From NCBI GenBank assembly GCA_964472565.1, contig CAYYNB010000052.1:1-34562 (forward strand): a stretch of 34,562 nucleotides of DNA, in the 5' to 3' direction. Under the pieces are notes generated by a model that worked only from the letters and a program-made list of their open reading frames with translations, searched no databases and was not told the origin of the DNA. This stretch comes from DATAMF01 sp964472565 (GTDB taxonomy: Bacteria; Chloroflexota; Anaerolineae; Aggregatilineales; Aggregatilineaceae). A program made the translations under genes and the position numbers. Below, piece after piece: positions 33,018 through 34,562 of this stretch (position 1 is the first letter of the stretch; every line of letters starts with the position of its first letter).

Positions 33018-33536
33018 TCAGTTGCGATCATCGAACTTTTGCAGCGCCAGCAGCAGTCGCTCACTTTCGGTCTGCGGTGGCCCGTCGAGCCGGTCTTGGT
33101 GCCGCCGGATCAGTTCGACTACACATGGTGTCCCGCCCGCCTGCTGCACCATCTCCGCCCCCCACGCCGGGTGTTGCACACTCACCGCGAAGGGTCGCCG
33201 CCACCCCCGCTCCGATCCGTTTCCCCACCGTTCGTACCGTTTGGGCGCGAAAGCTTTGACCAGCACCACCAGCACCTTCTCCGGCAGAAAAAATGCCGTT
33301 CGCACCTTGCCCACATCATGCAGCAGCGCGGCGGCCCATAGGTCCGGCTCTGCATGTCCGGCGTCCATAATCTCATGCAGCACGCGTAGGCTGTGCTGCC
33401 GTTCAGATCGGCGCATCTGTCGGTAAAGATCGAATAGCGTGGGGCTGAGGACATCCCGCGCTAGTTCATCCTCGACAGGCCGTGCCCAGGCTCCCAGCGC
33501 GCGTAATCCCTGGCGCAGTCGAGTCGAAACGCTCAT
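33018..33536 (-). CDS. HD-domain phosphohydrolase-like protein
   Basis: 172 residues. The HD superfamily core is visible: RQHSLRVLHEIM (first His), AALLHDVGKVRTAF (HD pair), then VQHPAWGAEM and IRRHQDR (late His and Asp). These metal-binding proteins hydrolyse nucleotides or phosphoesters; the substrate here is unknown. ATG 33536 overlaps the M50 gene stop as ATGA, which fixes the start and suggests translation coupled to that protease. The longest frame starts at 33584 inside the M50 gene and is rejected. Confidence 0.87.
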   Translation of the reverse strand: MSVSTRLRQGLRALGAWARPVEDELARDVLSPTLFDLYRQMRRSERQHSLRVLHEIMDAGHAEPDLWAAALLHDVGKVRTAFFLPEKVLVVLVKAFAPKRYERWGNGSERGWRRPFAVSVQHPAWGAEMVQQAGGTPCVVELIRRHQDRLDGPPQTESERLLLALQKFDDRN

Positions 33537-34153
33537 ACCAGTACATGATACAGAAATCGGAGCGGTGGTCCCAGCACCGTCCACAGCGGATCAAACCGCC
33601 CCCAACTGATTGCCCCCAGCATCAGCAGCACCAGCAGAATCAGCGTCGTATCGCGTTCATGCCGCACCATCTGGTAGCTTTGTTCGGCGGGCAGTACGCC
33701 CACCGCAATTTTATATCCATCCAGGGGCGAAAACGGCAGCAGGTTAAACACAAACAGCACGAGGTTAAACAGCACCACCGCGCCGAGTACGTTGTAAATA
33801 AAATTCCCCATCCCACCAATCAGGTGAATCAGCACCCCAAATACCACCGCAATCGCCAGGTTCATCAGCGGTCCCGCCAGCGATACGATCATCAGTCCCC
33901 GTTTTTCATTGGGATAAAAAGCGCGAGGATTAACCGGAACCGGTTTAGCCCATCCGAATCCAACCACAAAGGCCAGCATCAGCCCCAGCGGATCAATGTG
34001 TGCGCGTGGATCAACCGTCAGTCGGCCCTGGTTATACGCGGTATTGTCGCCCAGGCGATACGCTGTATACGCATGCGCCCATTCATGCAGTGCAAATCCC
34101 AACACAATCCCGATCACACGTCCCAGCAGCGTCTCAATCGACAGATCAAACAA
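33533..34153 (-). CDS. Site-2 protease family (M50) membrane peptidase
   Basis: A short 206-residue intramembrane zinc protease. The HExxH motif is HEWAH (His23, Glu24, His27) in the first helix, and the second motif NLLPFSPLDG brings Asp145. It has about five membrane helices and no PDZ or CBS domain, like the minimal bacterial M50 group (SpoIVFB/Rv-type short forms). It would cut membrane-bound substrates, perhaps regulators, but no anti-sigma factor is near. Its gene is coupled to the HD gene downstream. Confidence 0.93.
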   Translation of the reverse strand: MFDLSIETLLGRVIGIVLGFALHEWAHAYTAYRLGDNTAYNQGRLTVDPRAHIDPLGLMLAFVVGFGWAKPVPVNPRAFYPNEKRGLMIVSLAGPLMNLAIAVVFGVLIHLIGGMGNFIYNVLGAVVLFNLVLFVFNLLPFSPLDGYKIAVGVLPAEQSYQMVRHERDTTLILLVLLMLGAISWGRFDPLWTVLGPPLRFLYHVLV

Positions 34154-34184
34154 CTTATCGTGTCCTCCGCAATTCTATGCCTAC

Positions 34185-34210
34185 CCCTCTTCCAGCTTGG
34201 CTGGAGAGGG
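34185..34210. repeat. Hairpin repeat (CCCTCTTCCAGC type)
   Basis: CCCTCT-T-CCAGC pairs with GCTGGAGAGGG around a TTG loop, 11 base pairs with one bulged T. It lies 32 bases upstream of the M50 start codon, so it could also lie in that gene's leader. Confidence 0.7.
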
Positions 34211-34230
34211 AGACTGAGGGGGTGAGGTTC

Positions 34231-34298
34231 GTAGGGGCGTATTGTCATACGCCCCGCACTTTCCGCTCCGCTCACGACGCGCCATTTGTAGGGGCGCA
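34231..34298. repeat. GTAGGGGCG-type palindromic repeats
   Basis: GGGGCGTAT (34234-34242) and ATACGCCCC (34247-34255) are perfect arms around TGTC, preceded by GTA. A second GTAGGGGCGC start at 34288-34297 lacks a full partner arm. The same GGGGCG core ends the element at 28311-28425. Confidence 0.7.
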
Positions 34299-34314
34299 GC
34301 AAGTGTCAGGCGAC

Positions 34315-34539
34315 GTAGGGTTATACCAATAAAAACGACATAGGGTTTTACTCACCCTACAGGCTCAAGGCGTTACCCACAGGATGCTAAAAGCCAATTA
34401 ATGAGGATCTATCCGGCGACTGGCCCGTTTCAAAGTCCATCATCGCGCCCTTGAACAACGAGGTTTAGGGAGCGACGGATCGGAATGTCTCCTCAAAAAT
34501 TGGTAAAACCCGGTTGCGGATTCTTTAGCATAACCCTAC
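34315..34539. repeat. GTAGGGTTAT/ATAACCCTAC inverted repeat
   Basis: GTAGGGTTAT (34315-34324) and ATAACCCTAC (34530-34539) are exact inverses 205 bases apart. Between them lies a smaller TAGGGT/ACCCTA hairpin (34341-34359). The pair could bound a small non-coding mobile element of about 225 bases. Confidence 0.5.
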
Positions 34540-34562
34540 AACGGGTGACACAAGCAGCGCCC

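Larger units (their letters stand above)
34154..34562. other. Gene-free, repeat-rich end of the window
   Basis: 409 bases with no convincing coding region. They contain two strong hairpins (34185-34210 and 34234-34255), a partial copy of the GTAGGGGCG unit at 34288, and GTAGGGTTAT/ATAACCCTAC repeats. A promoter for the M50 gene should lie at the left end, but I could not place it. Confidence 0.55.

Overview
The window looks like chromosomal DNA from a bacterium of the phylum Chloroflexota, probably Anaerolineae-like. This is an inference from gene content: secreted LysM proteins with Thr/Pro-rich linkers, an NHLP-clan leader-type peptide, a group 3b-like NiFe hydrogenase, multihaem cytochromes beside an NrfD-type membrane protein, and REP-like repeats of a style I associate with that phylum. 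No phylogenetic marker was compared. No phage, transposase, rRNA or CRISPR array was seen.

Layout. (1) 1-69 is the Thr/Pro-rich tail of a gene cut by the window edge, followed by a diacylglycerol-kinase-family gene (+). (2) 8294 down to 1103 is a tight nine-gene minus-strand run: RicT/PSP1, PIG-L deacetylase, M20 amidohydrolase, a truncated GT39-like membrane fragment, a 61-residue orphan, an S51-like protein, purA, a BtuF-like binding protein without signal peptide, and a PAS histidine kinase. (3) 8497-14738 holds cell-envelope and signalling genes: a LysM lipoprotein, an orphan NHLP-type peptide, an M23 peptidase, a Crp/Fnr regulator, an unknown protein, a response regulator, a three-LysM secreted protein and a DUF192 protein. 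(4) 21057 down to 14740 is a minus-strand hydrogenase operon, beta-gamma-delta-alpha (sulfhydrogenase type) plus maturation protease, running by short overlaps into a response regulator and a membrane histidine kinase. (5) 21296-23254 has a PQQ-type sugar dehydrogenase facing a fumarylacetoacetate-hydrolase-family gene. (6) 23280-28276 is an electron-transfer island: a decahaem lipoprotein cytochrome (-) divergent from an octahaem cytochrome, a Tat-exported four-cluster ferredoxin and a ten-helix NrfD protein (+). (7) 28605-31922 is a complete selA-selB-selC cassette. (8) 34153 down to 31927 has an M50 protease, an HD-domain protein and a degenerate TyrA-like protein. The last 400 bases are gene-free and full of inverted repeats.

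How it may work together. The hydrogenase should exchange electrons between H2 and NAD(P)H in the cytoplasm; the linked kinase and regulator suggest regulated expression. The cytochrome-FeS-NrfD module looks like a quinone-linked electron transfer complex with no catalytic molybdoenzyme subunit nearby. The selenocysteine cassette implies selenoproteins elsewhere, because the hydrogenase here keeps Cys at its nickel ligands and I saw no convincing in-frame UGA gene.

The strongest candidates for something undescribed are the octahaem/FeS/NrfD module with its divergent decahaem lipoprotein, the orphan NHLP peptide, and the TyrA-like protein that has lost its catalytic and nucleotide-binding signatures.
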